DNA of 64,000 nt from an uncultured Pelagibacteraceae bacterium (GTDB taxonomy: Bacteria; Pseudomonadota; Alphaproteobacteria; Pelagibacterales; Pelagibacteraceae): NCBI GenBank assembly GCA_902586485.1, contig CACIHO010000003.1:56752-120751 (forward strand). Reading direction: 5' to 3'. Below, piece after piece: positions 23,791-32,813 of the stretch; positions within the stretch are counted from its first letter, which is position 1; every line of letters begins with the position of its first letter. The notes below the pieces were generated by a model. The model saw only the letters and a list, made by a program, of their open reading frames with translations. It was not told the DNA's origin and made no database searches. The position numbers were made by a program, and so were the translations under genes.

Positions 23791-24696
23791 TTAATTTAAT
23801 GCTATATATCTTTTGTTCCATCTCATTATTAAACTGTAATAAAATAAAGATACAAAAAGAAAAAAACCACCGATTATGGTATTTGTGGATGGTACTTCAT
23901 TAATGCCAAATAATGGCAACCAAACCCAAAAAATTCCACCTACAACTTCAGTTAAAGATAATAAAGTCAATTCTGCTGCTGGTATGGCTTTAGATCCTAT
24001 TGAATATAAAATTAAACCAAAACAAACTAGTGTCCCGTGCAAAGAAAATAAAGCTCCGTTATAACTAGATGAAAAGAAAACCAAGTTTTTTGATAAAATC
24101 ATAATTGCTGCAAAAACAAAACAAAAGAAGCCTGCAAAAGCCACAGTTGTGAATTTTGGTGTTTCTTTTCTCCATCTTAGAGTTACGGAAAAAACAGAGA
24201 AACCAATTGAAGAGGTTAGACCAAATACAAAACCAATTAATGATTTTTCACCAGTGTTTCCAAGTGCCATAATAATGATACCAACTGTTGCAATTATTAT
24301 TGATATCCACACATTGAGAGAAATTTTTTCTCTCAAAAATAAAAATGCCAATAATGCTGTAAAAAAAGGCATTGCTGCTAAACAAAGTAAAGTAACTGCA
24401 GCACTAGTATTTGTAATTGAATAAATAAATGTAATCATAGCGATCCCCAACCCAGATCCGCCAATTACTCCAGATAAACCTATTTTATAATAGTTTTTGT
24501 AAAAATTTTTTCCTTCCTCAAAAAATAAATAAAGATTTAATAAGATGAAAATTGTTAAACCTCTGCCAAAAATGTACTGCCAAGGTACCGAATGAGGGTT
24601 ATCCATGTATCGAACTACTAATGGGCCAAACGACCACAAAAGACCTGCAAAAAGTACAACCGGAATGGCTATCCTTGGATTTCTCAACTCTAACAT
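23791..24696 (-). CDS. DMT-superfamily (EamA) permease
   Basis: 301-residue inner-membrane permease with two EamA repeats and about ten helices. The ATG at 24696 (MLELRNPR) is chosen over an upstream in-frame TTG at 24735, which would add 13 basic residues. First gene of the operon with creatinase and the amidinotransferase, so transport of creatine, guanidinoacetate or a product (sarcosine, urea, ornithine) is a reasonable inference, not shown by sequence. Confidence 0.8.
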   Translation of the reverse strand: MLELRNPRIAIPVVLFAGLLWSFGPLVVRYMDNPHSVPWQYIFGRGLTIFILLNLYLFFEEGKNFYKNYYKIGLSGVIGGSGLGIAMITFIYSITNTSAAVTLLCLAAMPFFTALLAFLFLREKISLNVWISIIIATVGIIIMALGNTGEKSLIGFVFGLTSSIGFSVFSVTLRWRKETPKFTTVAFAGFFCFVFAAIMILSKNLVFFSSSYNGALFSLHGTLVCFGLILYSIGSKAIPAAELTLLSLTEVVGGIFWVWLPLFGINEVPSTNTIIGGFFLFVSLFYYSLIMRWNKRYIALN

Positions 24697-24745
24697 ATTC
24701 AGAAATCTAATTCTAAATAGAATTTTGTACAACAAAAATACGTTT

Positions 24746-25999
24746 CTAAACTAAATTTTGATTTGAAAGGTTAGGGAAAAAACAATCAACGATGTCTCCT
24801 TTTTCAAATTTTGATTTACCAGCTGGTAACAAAACCCAAATATTTGATTTTACAAATGATTTAATTCTAAAAGACTCTTGACCTTTTAAAATTTCAACAT
24901 TTATTTTTCCATTCTTAGTTGTGCTTAATTGGCTCTTTACAAATCTTGTGAAATTCTTTTTTTTATCAAATCCATTTGTCAAAATAGCTTTAATTGATTT
25001 TTCTTCTGATAATCCTAAAGCATTTAAAATATAGGGAATTACAAAAAATCTAAAACATGCAGCTGAGGAGATTGGATTTCCAGGGAGTCCAAATATTGCC
25101 TTTTCTTTTCCTTTTATTTTTGCAAAGATTATTGGTTTTCCAGGCCTTATTGCTGCACCTTTAAAGTAGCTTGATAACTTAAATTTTTTAACAACATCAG
25201 GTATAAAATCAAACTTACCTGCAGAAACTGCGCCTGACGTAATAATAATATCATCTTTAGATTTAATTAATTTATTTATTTTTTGTTTAAAAATATTTTG
25301 GTGATTATCTCTTAAAATACTTCCACTTTTAAAATTAAATAAAAAATTATGATTTAAGTTTTTAATATAGTGTGAATTAGAATTTCTTACCATCCAAATT
25401 GGGATATTGTCTTTATTTGATATTTCGTTTCCAGTTGAAAAAAATAATATGTTAATCCTTTTTTTTACTTTAATTTGTTTAATACCTAAACTTTTAAAGG
25501 CTAAAATATGGTTTGGTTGAACAATTGTATTTTTTTTTATTACAATCTCACCTTTTTTAAAGTCTGAACCAGCAAATCTTACATGGTTATATTTATTAAT
25601 TTTTTGGTCAATTAGAATATATTTTTTATTTTTTTTATTTGGGTAAAAATTAATTTGCTCAATTGGAATAATCGTATCAAACCCTTTTGGAATTATCCCT
25701 CCTGTCATTATCTCTATTGCATCAAATTTTTTAATTTTTTTCTTTAATGGTTTAGAACCAGCGACAATTGATCCAATTATCTTGAATTTTTTTTGGGAAT
25801 TTTTTTTAATCTGATTTGTATCTTTTGAATTAATCGCATATCCATCAAAAGCAGCATTATCTCCTGTTGGATAATTTATATTGGAATAAACATTGTTAGA
25901 AACAACTCGATTTAAGGAATTAATACTATTAATTATCTCATCTTTAATTTTAATTTTTGCTTTTTTTAATATTTTCTTGGATTGATCGTAACTAATCAT
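24746..25999 (-). CDS. moeA: Molybdopterin molybdenumtransferase
   Basis: Inserts molybdate into adenylylated molybdopterin. 417 residues with the MoeA domain order: DNAAFDGYA near residue 47, the MoCF-binding-like domain with FFSTGNEIS and SGAVSAGKFDFIPDV, then FGLPGNPISSAACFRFFV and a C-terminal beta domain. Follows mobA with an ATGA overlap, so it is the second gene of a mobA-moeA operon divergent from the formate dehydrogenase cluster it serves. Confidence 0.92.
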   Translation of the reverse strand: MISYDQSKKILKKAKIKIKDEIINSINSLNRVVSNNVYSNINYPTGDNAAFDGYAINSKDTNQIKKNSQKKFKIIGSIVAGSKPLKKKIKKFDAIEIMTGGIIPKGFDTIIPIEQINFYPNKKNKKYILIDQKINKYNHVRFAGSDFKKGEIVIKKNTIVQPNHILAFKSLGIKQIKVKKRINILFFSTGNEISNKDNIPIWMVRNSNSHYIKNLNHNFLFNFKSGSILRDNHQNIFKQKINKLIKSKDDIIITSGAVSAGKFDFIPDVVKKFKLSSYFKGAAIRPGKPIIFAKIKGKEKAIFGLPGNPISSAACFRFFVIPYILNALGLSEEKSIKAILTNGFDKKKNFTRFVKSQLSTTKNGKINVEILKGQESFRIKSFVKSNIWVLLPAGKSKFEKGDIVDCFFPNLSNQNLV

Positions 26000-26598
26000 T
26001 TCAATATTTCTTTAGCTTTTTCTAAATCCTCTTTTGTATTTATATTAAAGAAAGGATCATTATTTGGAAACTCCATATTAATTATTTTAACTCCAACATT
26101 ATTTGCCCATAACTCTACTTTTCTTTCTCCATCATTTAAGTCTTTTTCTAACTTGTCTAGCAATTTTACTGACCATAAGCCAAAAATATTGTGTCTAGTA
26201 TTATTTGATTTAATAAAAAATAAATCACTTTCATTGAAATTAATATTTTTAATAAAGTCTTTAAGTATTTGTCTCTTAAAAAAAGGAGTATCTACAGGGA
26301 AGGTTGCTATCCACTGGTAATCTCTTTTATTTGCTTTGATCCATTTCATAGCAGATAAAACTCCACCTAAAGGACCAAGTCTTTTTTTATAGTCTTCAAT
26401 TTTAGTTATTTTTTCTGAACTTTGAAAATTTATCGAATTATTTGAGACAATTAAAATCTCTTTAAATTGATCAATTATTTCTGACAATACGTAATCTATT
26501 AATAGCTTGTTTGCTAAGGTCACTTGTGATTTATCTTCACCAAATCTTTGTGACTTTCCGCCTGCTAGCACTGTGCCTAAAATATTGTTATGATCCAT
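25996..26598 (-). CDS. mobA: Molybdenum cofactor guanylyltransferase
   Basis: Attaches GMP to molybdopterin to make the MGD cofactor used by the formate dehydrogenase encoded next door. 200 residues with the nucleotidyltransferase signature LAGGKSQRFGEDK at residues 11-23 and FPVDTPFF as the Mg-binding segment. The start codon lies 43 bp from the divergent Fe-S scaffold gene, so both promoters sit in this short gap. Confidence 0.9.
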   Translation of the reverse strand: MDHNNILGTVLAGGKSQRFGEDKSQVTLANKLLIDYVLSEIIDQFKEILIVSNNSINFQSSEKITKIEDYKKRLGPLGGVLSAMKWIKANKRDYQWIATFPVDTPFFKRQILKDFIKNINFNESDLFFIKSNNTRHNIFGLWSVKLLDKLEKDLNDGERKVELWANNVGVKIINMEFPNNDPFFNINTKEDLEKAKEILK

Positions 26599-26641
26599 TA
26601 ATCAAAATATAAAACATTCAAACTTGAATTAAAGAAATTAA

Positions 26642-27040
26642 ATGGACTTAAGAATTTTAGAAATTGCCTCACATACAGAAAACAACAAAGTCCTTGAAAA
26701 TTACACTCATAAATCTAAACACAAAAATCCTTTATGTGGAGATGAAATGGAAATAAGCTTAATTGTTAAAGATGAAGTTGTAAAAGACATGGCTTATCAG
26801 TGCAAATCATGTGTTTATTGTCAGGCTTCAGTTAGTTTACTATCAAGAAAGATAAAAGAAAAAAAGATAGAAGAAATTAAAGGATTTATTGTAATTGGAG
26901 AGCAATTATTTGATGATGTTAAAATAACTTTAGAGAAACATTGGAAGGATTTTATGGAAATTTTTGATAAAAAAAATCTCTCTAGAAAAGAATGTTTATT
27001 ATTACCTTTAAGAACAATTGCAAAAGCTTTAAAAATTTAA
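26642..27040 (+). CDS. IscU/SufU-like Fe-S cluster scaffold protein
   Basis: 132-residue scaffold-fold protein. The three cluster positions are visible: Cys32 in NPLCGDE, a cysteine-rich loop with Cys54, Cys57 and Cys60 (CKSCVYCQAS), and Cys118 in RKECLLLP. The extra cysteines in the second position differ from canonical IscU. Located at the head of the formate dehydrogenase gene group, which encodes subunits rich in Fe-S clusters, so a dedicated scaffold or trafficking role is inferred. HPP protein follows immediately. Confidence 0.8.
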   Translation: MDLRILEIASHTENNKVLENYTHKSKHKNPLCGDEMEISLIVKDEVVKDMAYQCKSCVYCQASVSLLSRKIKEKKIEEIKGFIVIGEQLFDDVKITLEKHWKDFMEIFDKKNLSRKECLLLPLRTIAKALKI

Positions 27041-27517
27041 ATGATTAACATTTCAAAACCTATTTTGCAGAAAGCATTAATTGCTGGATTTTTTTCAGCG
27101 TTCACAATTGGTGTGCTAACAGTACTTACTTACAAAAGTACTCTTGGCTATTTTATAGCAGGGTCTTTTGGATCTTCCATGGTATTGTTATTTGGTTTTC
27201 CTGAAAGCCCATTTGCTCAACCAAAAAATGTTTTTTTTGGACATCTGATAACAGCTTTAGTTGGTGTGATTTTTGTTCATTTTATTCCACTACCTATTTA
27301 CATCAATATTGCAGCTGCAGTTGGTATTGGAGTATTTTTAATGATATTATTGAATGTTGTCCATCCACCAGCTGGTGGAAATCCTATAATGGTAATTATA
27401 GGTAGTGCCTCTTATGATTATCTTATTAATCCAATAATTTTTGGATGCATTATTATTCTATTATTGGCAATTATTGTTAACAAATATCTTTTGAAAAAAA
27501 ATTATCCTTTAAAATAA
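27041..27517 (+). CDS. HPP family membrane protein
   Basis: 158 residues with four hydrophobic helices and the family motif in VVHPPAGGNP at about 107-116. HPP proteins are small integral membrane proteins, some linked to nitrite transport in chloroplasts and cyanobacteria. Its position between the Fe-S scaffold and fdhD suggests a link to formate or molybdenum metabolism, for example anion transport, but this is inference. Starts directly after the upstream stop. Confidence 0.8.
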   Translation: MINISKPILQKALIAGFFSAFTIGVLTVLTYKSTLGYFIAGSFGSSMVLLFGFPESPFAQPKNVFFGHLITALVGVIFVHFIPLPIYINIAAAVGIGVFLMILLNVVHPPAGGNPIMVIIGSASYDYLINPIIFGCIIILLLAIIVNKYLLKKNYPLK

Positions 27518-27521
27518 TTTA

Positions 27522-28361
27522 ATGAATTCAAAATATAAAGTTACAAAATTTTCTTCAAAAAATTTTAATGATACAGAAGATTTGATATCTATTGAAGAAC
27601 CTCTTGAAATTTCTTTGAAATATAAATCAGAAGATAAATGGATTAATCAAAATTTATCTATCACCATGAGAACACCGGGTCATGATGAGGACTTGGTAAC
27701 AGGTTTTTTATTTAATGAACAAATTATTACATCTTTAAAAGATATTGCTTCTGTTGAAAGTTTTGGTGAAAAAGTTGGCCAATATAACATTCAAAATAAA
27801 ATCTTAGCAACTTTAACAAATTCAGAAAATGTTAATATAGCGAAAATTAAAAGAGATTTTTTAACCAATTCTTCCTGTGGTGTATGTGGAAAATCTTCAT
27901 TAGATGCACTTGAGATTGTAAAAAAAAATAAAACTCACGCTTCTGAACCAAAAATTTCAAAAGATATTATAATTCAATCTCCCAACACTTTAAGAGAAGC
28001 TCAATCAGAGTTCAGCAAAACAGGTGGTATCCATGCAAGTGGTCTCTTTAACACTAATGGAGAATTGATAGATCTAAGAGAAGATGTCGGAAGACACAAT
28101 GCTTTAGACAAACTTATTGGTTGCACTCTAAAAAATGGTAAGCTAGATCCACAAACTCAATTTATTACATGCTCTGGAAGACTTAATTTTGAGTTAGTTC
28201 AAAAGGTTTTAATGACGGATATTGGTATAATGATTGGTGTTGGTGCGCCAACAAGTCTTGCCATAGATTTAGCGAATAAATTTGACATAACCCTTATAGG
28301 TTTCGTAAAGAAGGATAGTTTTAATATTTACACAAATAACAAAAAAGTTATTGTGGATTAA
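27522..28361 (+). CDS. fdhD: Formate dehydrogenase accessory sulfurtransferase FdhD
   Basis: Transfers sulfur from a cysteine desulfurase to the Mo-bisMGD cofactor of formate dehydrogenase. 279 residues; the sulfur-relay cysteines are in NSSCGVCGKSS (Cys119, Cys122), and the cofactor-binding part shows GGIHASGLF and DVGRHNALDK. It sits 4 bp after the HPP gene and 23 bp before the FDH beta subunit. Confidence 0.93.
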   Translation: MNSKYKVTKFSSKNFNDTEDLISIEEPLEISLKYKSEDKWINQNLSITMRTPGHDEDLVTGFLFNEQIITSLKDIASVESFGEKVGQYNIQNKILATLTNSENVNIAKIKRDFLTNSSCGVCGKSSLDALEIVKKNKTHASEPKISKDIIIQSPNTLREAQSEFSKTGGIHASGLFNTNGELIDLREDVGRHNALDKLIGCTLKNGKLDPQTQFITCSGRLNFELVQKVLMTDIGIMIGVGAPTSLAIDLANKFDITLIGFVKKDSFNIYTNNKKVIVD

Positions 28362-28384
28362 ATAATATAGAGAAAAGGGTATTT

Positions 28385-30040
28385 GTGTCAAAAAACATAA
28401 GTAATTTATCTGGAAGAATTGGCTTAAAAGACAATTTATTTAAGCAAATTTCAGAAAATACACTAAGCGAAAAACCACAGGATATCAAAGAAATTGCTAG
28501 AAAACATAACCTTGGAGTTTCAACACTTCATGGAGCAGAGTCTTTTTATGAATTTTTAAGACCATCTCATAGAGAAAAGAAAGCTTTTGTTTGTAACGGG
28601 AGTGCATGCATGTGTGCTGGAACACAAGAAAAATTAAAAAATACTTTAAAAGAAAAACTTGGCGAAGATAAAGTTGGAGAAATGTTTTGCTTAGGACATT
28701 GTTACGAAAACCATGCATTCCATTATGATGGAGAGAATTATGCTGGTAAGGATATAGAAAAAATTGATCAAATAATTAAAGGTGAGGAAATTAAGCAAGA
28801 AAAATTTTTCTCAAAAAGTTTTGCTACAACAAGTTTCTTAATGGATGATAAACTCTCATCAACTGACCAGTTTAAAGATCAATTAAATAAATTTTTAAAA
28901 ACTGATAAAAAAGAAATTGTTAAATCACTTTTAGATTCTAATTTAACTGGTAGGGGTGGTGCAGGATTTCCAACAGGAATGAAATGGGATTTTTGTAGTA
29001 AAGCTAAAGGAGAAAAAAAGTATGTTATCTGTAATGCAGACGAAGGTGACTCTGGTGCTTTTTCAGATAGATATTTATTGGAAGATCAGCCTCTAAAAGT
29101 TATTTTTGGGATGGTAATGTGCGGATTTGTAATTGGAAGCGATGAGGGAGTTTTATATATTCGTGGAGAATATCCAAAATCTATTGAAGCTATCAATGGA
29201 AGTATCAATGAACTTAAAAAGTTAGGTCTTCTAGGTGAAAATATTTTGGGAACTGATTTTTCGTTCGATCTTGGAATTTGTATCGGACAAGGTGCATACA
29301 TTTGTGGAGAGGAAACAGCTTTGATTGCATCTATTGAAGGAAGAAGAGCAGAAGTTGATGTTAGGCCTCCTTTTCCTGTTACAGAAGGATTGTATAAAAA
29401 ACCAACTGTTGTTAACAATGTTGAAACTTTAGCAGCTGCTACTGGAATTTTAATAAATGGTTCTGAAAAATTTTCATCTATAGGTAATAAAAAATCTGCA
29501 GGCACTAAATTGGTTTGTTTGGATAGTTTCTTTAACAACCCAGGTGTTTATGAAATTGATATGGGAACGCCGATGAAAAAAATATTTAATGAAATTGGTG
29601 GAGGATACAAAGAACCATTAAAAGCTTTTCAAATTGGTGGGCCACTTGGTGGTGTGGTTCCATTAAGTGAAATAGAAAATCTGAATTTAGATTTTCAGGA
29701 ATTTACCGCAAAAGGTTTCATGTTGGGTCATGCTAGTGTGGTGAGTATTCCTAAAGATTTTTCTATGGCAGAATACATTCATCATCTATTTGAATTTTCT
29801 GCTGAAGAATCATGTGGAAAGTGTTTCCCTGGAAGACTTGGATCTTACAGAGGTAAAGAAATGTTTGACCAAGCTAAAAAGAAAACTGCCAAAATACCTT
29901 TGAAATTGCTTGAAGAATTGCTTGTTACAATGAAAAAAGGTTGTTTATGCGCTTTATGCGGAGCTATTCCCACTCCTATTCAAAACATCCTAAAATACTT
30001 TGGGGATGAAATGAAAAATGATATGGTCAAAGATAATTAA
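28385..30040 (+). CDS. fdsB: NAD-dependent formate dehydrogenase, beta (NuoE-NuoF-like) subunit
   Basis: Diaphorase subunit passing electrons from the Mo subunit to NAD. 551 residues, GTG start. N-terminal thioredoxin-like NuoE part with 2Fe-2S ligands Cys70, Cys75, Cys102 and Cys106; central NuoF part with GRGGAGFPTGMKW for FMN and NADEGDSGAFSDR, YICGEETALIASIEG; C-terminal 4Fe-4S region. Odd: the cluster motif reads ESCGKCFPGR, with Gly where NuoF proteins usually have the third Cys (CxxCxxC), and a Cys-rich GCLCALCG follows about 50 residues later. The stop overlaps the alpha subunit start by 1 bp. Confidence 0.9.
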   Translation: MSKNISNLSGRIGLKDNLFKQISENTLSEKPQDIKEIARKHNLGVSTLHGAESFYEFLRPSHREKKAFVCNGSACMCAGTQEKLKNTLKEKLGEDKVGEMFCLGHCYENHAFHYDGENYAGKDIEKIDQIIKGEEIKQEKFFSKSFATTSFLMDDKLSSTDQFKDQLNKFLKTDKKEIVKSLLDSNLTGRGGAGFPTGMKWDFCSKAKGEKKYVICNADEGDSGAFSDRYLLEDQPLKVIFGMVMCGFVIGSDEGVLYIRGEYPKSIEAINGSINELKKLGLLGENILGTDFSFDLGICIGQGAYICGEETALIASIEGRRAEVDVRPPFPVTEGLYKKPTVVNNVETLAAATGILINGSEKFSSIGNKKSAGTKLVCLDSFFNNPGVYEIDMGTPMKKIFNEIGGGYKEPLKAFQIGGPLGGVVPLSEIENLNLDFQEFTAKGFMLGHASVVSIPKDFSMAEYIHHLFEFSAEESCGKCFPGRLGSYRGKEMFDQAKKKTAKIPLKLLEELLVTMKKGCLCALCGAIPTPIQNILKYFGDEMKNDMVKDN

Positions 30041-32808
30041 TGAGTTCAGAGAAAAGAAAAATTGCTTATATTGACGGAAAACCGTATGAAATCGGTCCAA
30101 ATCACTCATCTATTTTAAAATTTGTAAAAAGTTATGTAGGTGAAAAAAAAGTTCCTACCTTATGTGATGATCCAAATTTAGCACCTTATGGAGCTTGTAG
30201 GGTGTGTTCGGTCGAAGTTGCTTTAGAAAAAGACGGTCCAACTAGAGTAGTTGCTTCTTGCCATACTCCAGTTGCTGAAAATCAACACATATTTACATCA
30301 AATGAATCTTTAAAAGATCTTAGAAAAAATATTGTTGAATTAGTTTTAACAGATCATCCAATGGAATGTGATACTTGTGAGGTAAATAACAATTGTGAAT
30401 TACAAACAGTAGCAAACGATTTAGGGGTATCTGATCACAGATATAACAGTCCAAAACAACATAAAGGAATTCCAAGAGATACATCTCATGATTACATGAG
30501 AATGAATTTAGACAATTGTATCAATTGTGGAAGATGTGTCAGAGCTTGTGATGAAATTCAAGGTTCATTCGTTTTAACAATGAGTGGAAGAGGATTTGAG
30601 TCAAGAATAACAACTGATAACGATATGATGTTTGGAGATAGTTCATGTGTTTCTTGTGGTGCTTGCGCTCACACTTGTCCAACAGATGCTATCTCAGATG
30701 TTTTTCAATCAAAGTCCGCTGCAGTAGATAAAAAAGTTAGAACAACTTGTTCATACTGCGGTGTTGGTTGTAATTTAGAGGCTTCAATTAAAGATGATAA
30801 AGTTGTAGCTATTGATACGCCTAAACAAACAGAAGTTAACGCTGGACATACGTGTATTAAAGGAAGATATGCGTTTAGTTTTTATGATCATCCAGACAGA
30901 TTAAAAACACCTTTAATTAAAAAAAATGGAAAATTTGAAGAAGCTTCTTGGGATGAAGCTTATGATTTTATCAAAAAGGAAATGAATAGAATTACAAAAG
31001 AAAATGGTCCAGATGCCTTTGCTGGAATTTCTTCTGCAAGATGTACAAATGAAGAAAATTATGTTTTTCAAAAAATGATTAGAGCTGCTGTGGGAACTAA
31101 CAGTGTAGACTGTTGTGCAAGAATTTGTCATTCACCAACAGCTTGGGGAATGCAACAAACTTTTGGAACAGGAGCAGCGACTAATTCTACAGAAGATATT
31201 TATCATGCAGATTTATTTTTAGTCATTGGAGCTAATCCAACTAATGCTCATCCTGTAACAGGTGCTAAAATAAAACAGCAAGTTATGAAAGGTAAAAAAC
31301 TAATTGTTCTTGATCCAGTAACAACTGAAATTGCGAAACTTGCAGATTATCACATTAAATTAAGACCTGGAACTAACGTTGCAGTTCTAAATATGATGTT
31401 ACATTTTATTATAAAATCAAAACTTTATAATGCAGATTTTGTTAGGGATAGAACTGAAGGCTTTGATAATTTCTTAAAAGAGATTGAAAGACAGGATGTA
31501 GATCTACTAGCAAAAGTGGCTGGAGTAGATAAACAATTAGTTAAAGAAGCTGCAATTGCATATGCTACTGCAAGAAATTCAATGGAGTTCCATGGTTTAG
31601 GAGTTACTGAACACGAGCAAGGATCTAAAACTGTAATGTTAATAGCAGATCTAGCAATGATTACAGGAAACATTGGAAGAAAAGGTGTTGGGGTTAACCC
31701 TTTAAGAGGTCAAAACAATGTTCAAGGTGCAGCAGATATGGGATGTCAACCACACCAGGGTGCTGGATATTTTCCTGTGGCTGATGAAAAACATCAAAAA
31801 TTCTATACAGAAAAATATGGAGTAACACACCCAACTAAGCCAGGATTAAAAATTCCTCAAATGTTTGAAGCTGCAATCGATAAAGAGCTTAAAGGTTTAT
31901 GGATTATTGGTGAAGATATAGTTCAAACTGACCCTAATAGCGCTCATGTGATAGAGGCTATGAACTCATTAGAGCTTCTAGTTGTTCAAGAAATATTTAT
32001 GAGTGAAACGGCAAAATTAGCAACTGTTGTTCTACCAGGTACAACTTTCTTAGAAAAAGATGGAACTTTTACAAATACTGAGAGAAGAATTCAAAGAGTG
32101 AATAGAGCTGTGCCTCCTCTACCAGGTACTAAACCTGATGGATTAATTGTAACTGAAATGATGCAAAAATTGGGTTTTGAACAACCAACTTATGACGCTG
32201 ATCAAGTTCTAGACGAGATTGCTGATATAGTTCCTTTCTTTAAGGGAGTTACTAGAGAGAGACTTGGAAAATTTGGATTACAATGGCCAGTTCAAGAAGA
32301 TGGAACTGATACTAAAATTTTACATACTGAAACTTTTAAATTAGGTAAAGGTAGACTTAAAAACTTTGATTGGAAAGAGTCATCAGAAATTGAAGCTAAT
32401 AAAAAAGATTATCCTTTAATTTTAACAACAAGTAGAGTTTTACAACATTACAACGCCGCAACAATGACTAGAAGAACAAAAAATATAAATATTGTTGATG
32501 AAGATGTTTTATTAATTCATCCTAAAGATGCTGAGTACAGAGATCTAAATACTGGTGATATTGGGAGACTTTATTCAGGTAGGGGTGAGGTTGCCCTTAA
32601 AGTTGAGGTTACAGATAAAGTTAAAGAAGGAATTGTGTTTACTACGTTCCATTTCCCAGAGCATATGGTAAATATGGTTACAGGTCATGGTAAAGATGAA
32701 GAAACAATGTGTGCTGAATACAAAGTATCTTCTGTTGAAGTACAAAAAATCTCTAATCAATTTAAAACAGAAGTTAAACCAAAAGAAAATCAAGCTGAAG
32801 TTAGTTAA
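30040..32808 (+). CDS. fdsA: NAD-dependent formate dehydrogenase, alpha (Mo-bisMGD) subunit
   Basis: Catalytic subunit oxidising formate to CO2. 922 residues: 2Fe-2S domain (Cys42, 53, 56, 74), NuoG-like His106/Cys110/113/119 cluster, two 4Fe-4S sets (Cys160/163/166/170 and Cys203/206/209/213), then the molybdopterin domain with its own 4Fe-4S set (Cys237/240/244/272). The Mo ligand is Cys363 followed by His364 (ARICHSPT), so it is the cysteine rather than the selenocysteine form. Electrons would leave through the beta subunit at 28385. A gamma (FdsG) subunit is not needed because the NuoE part is fused to the beta subunit. Confidence 0.94.
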   Translation: MSSEKRKIAYIDGKPYEIGPNHSSILKFVKSYVGEKKVPTLCDDPNLAPYGACRVCSVEVALEKDGPTRVVASCHTPVAENQHIFTSNESLKDLRKNIVELVLTDHPMECDTCEVNNNCELQTVANDLGVSDHRYNSPKQHKGIPRDTSHDYMRMNLDNCINCGRCVRACDEIQGSFVLTMSGRGFESRITTDNDMMFGDSSCVSCGACAHTCPTDAISDVFQSKSAAVDKKVRTTCSYCGVGCNLEASIKDDKVVAIDTPKQTEVNAGHTCIKGRYAFSFYDHPDRLKTPLIKKNGKFEEASWDEAYDFIKKEMNRITKENGPDAFAGISSARCTNEENYVFQKMIRAAVGTNSVDCCARICHSPTAWGMQQTFGTGAATNSTEDIYHADLFLVIGANPTNAHPVTGAKIKQQVMKGKKLIVLDPVTTEIAKLADYHIKLRPGTNVAVLNMMLHFIIKSKLYNADFVRDRTEGFDNFLKEIERQDVDLLAKVAGVDKQLVKEAAIAYATARNSMEFHGLGVTEHEQGSKTVMLIADLAMITGNIGRKGVGVNPLRGQNNVQGAADMGCQPHQGAGYFPVADEKHQKFYTEKYGVTHPTKPGLKIPQMFEAAIDKELKGLWIIGEDIVQTDPNSAHVIEAMNSLELLVVQEIFMSETAKLATVVLPGTTFLEKDGTFTNTERRIQRVNRAVPPLPGTKPDGLIVTEMMQKLGFEQPTYDADQVLDEIADIVPFFKGVTRERLGKFGLQWPVQEDGTDTKILHTETFKLGKGRLKNFDWKESSEIEANKKDYPLILTTSRVLQHYNAATMTRRTKNINIVDEDVLLIHPKDAEYRDLNTGDIGRLYSGRGEVALKVEVTDKVKEGIVFTTFHFPEHMVNMVTGHGKDEETMCAEYKVSSVEVQKISNQFKTEVKPKENQAEVS

Positions 32809-32813
32809 TTAAA

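Noticed and set aside
29086..29538. 150-residue open frame antisense to the FDH beta gene
   Set aside because: Shadow of a conserved gene, no start context, composition of a mirrored coding frame.
30040..32808. Selenocysteine formate dehydrogenase
   Set aside because: The position is an ordinary Cys codon (Cys363) and there is no in-frame TGA or SECIS-like element.
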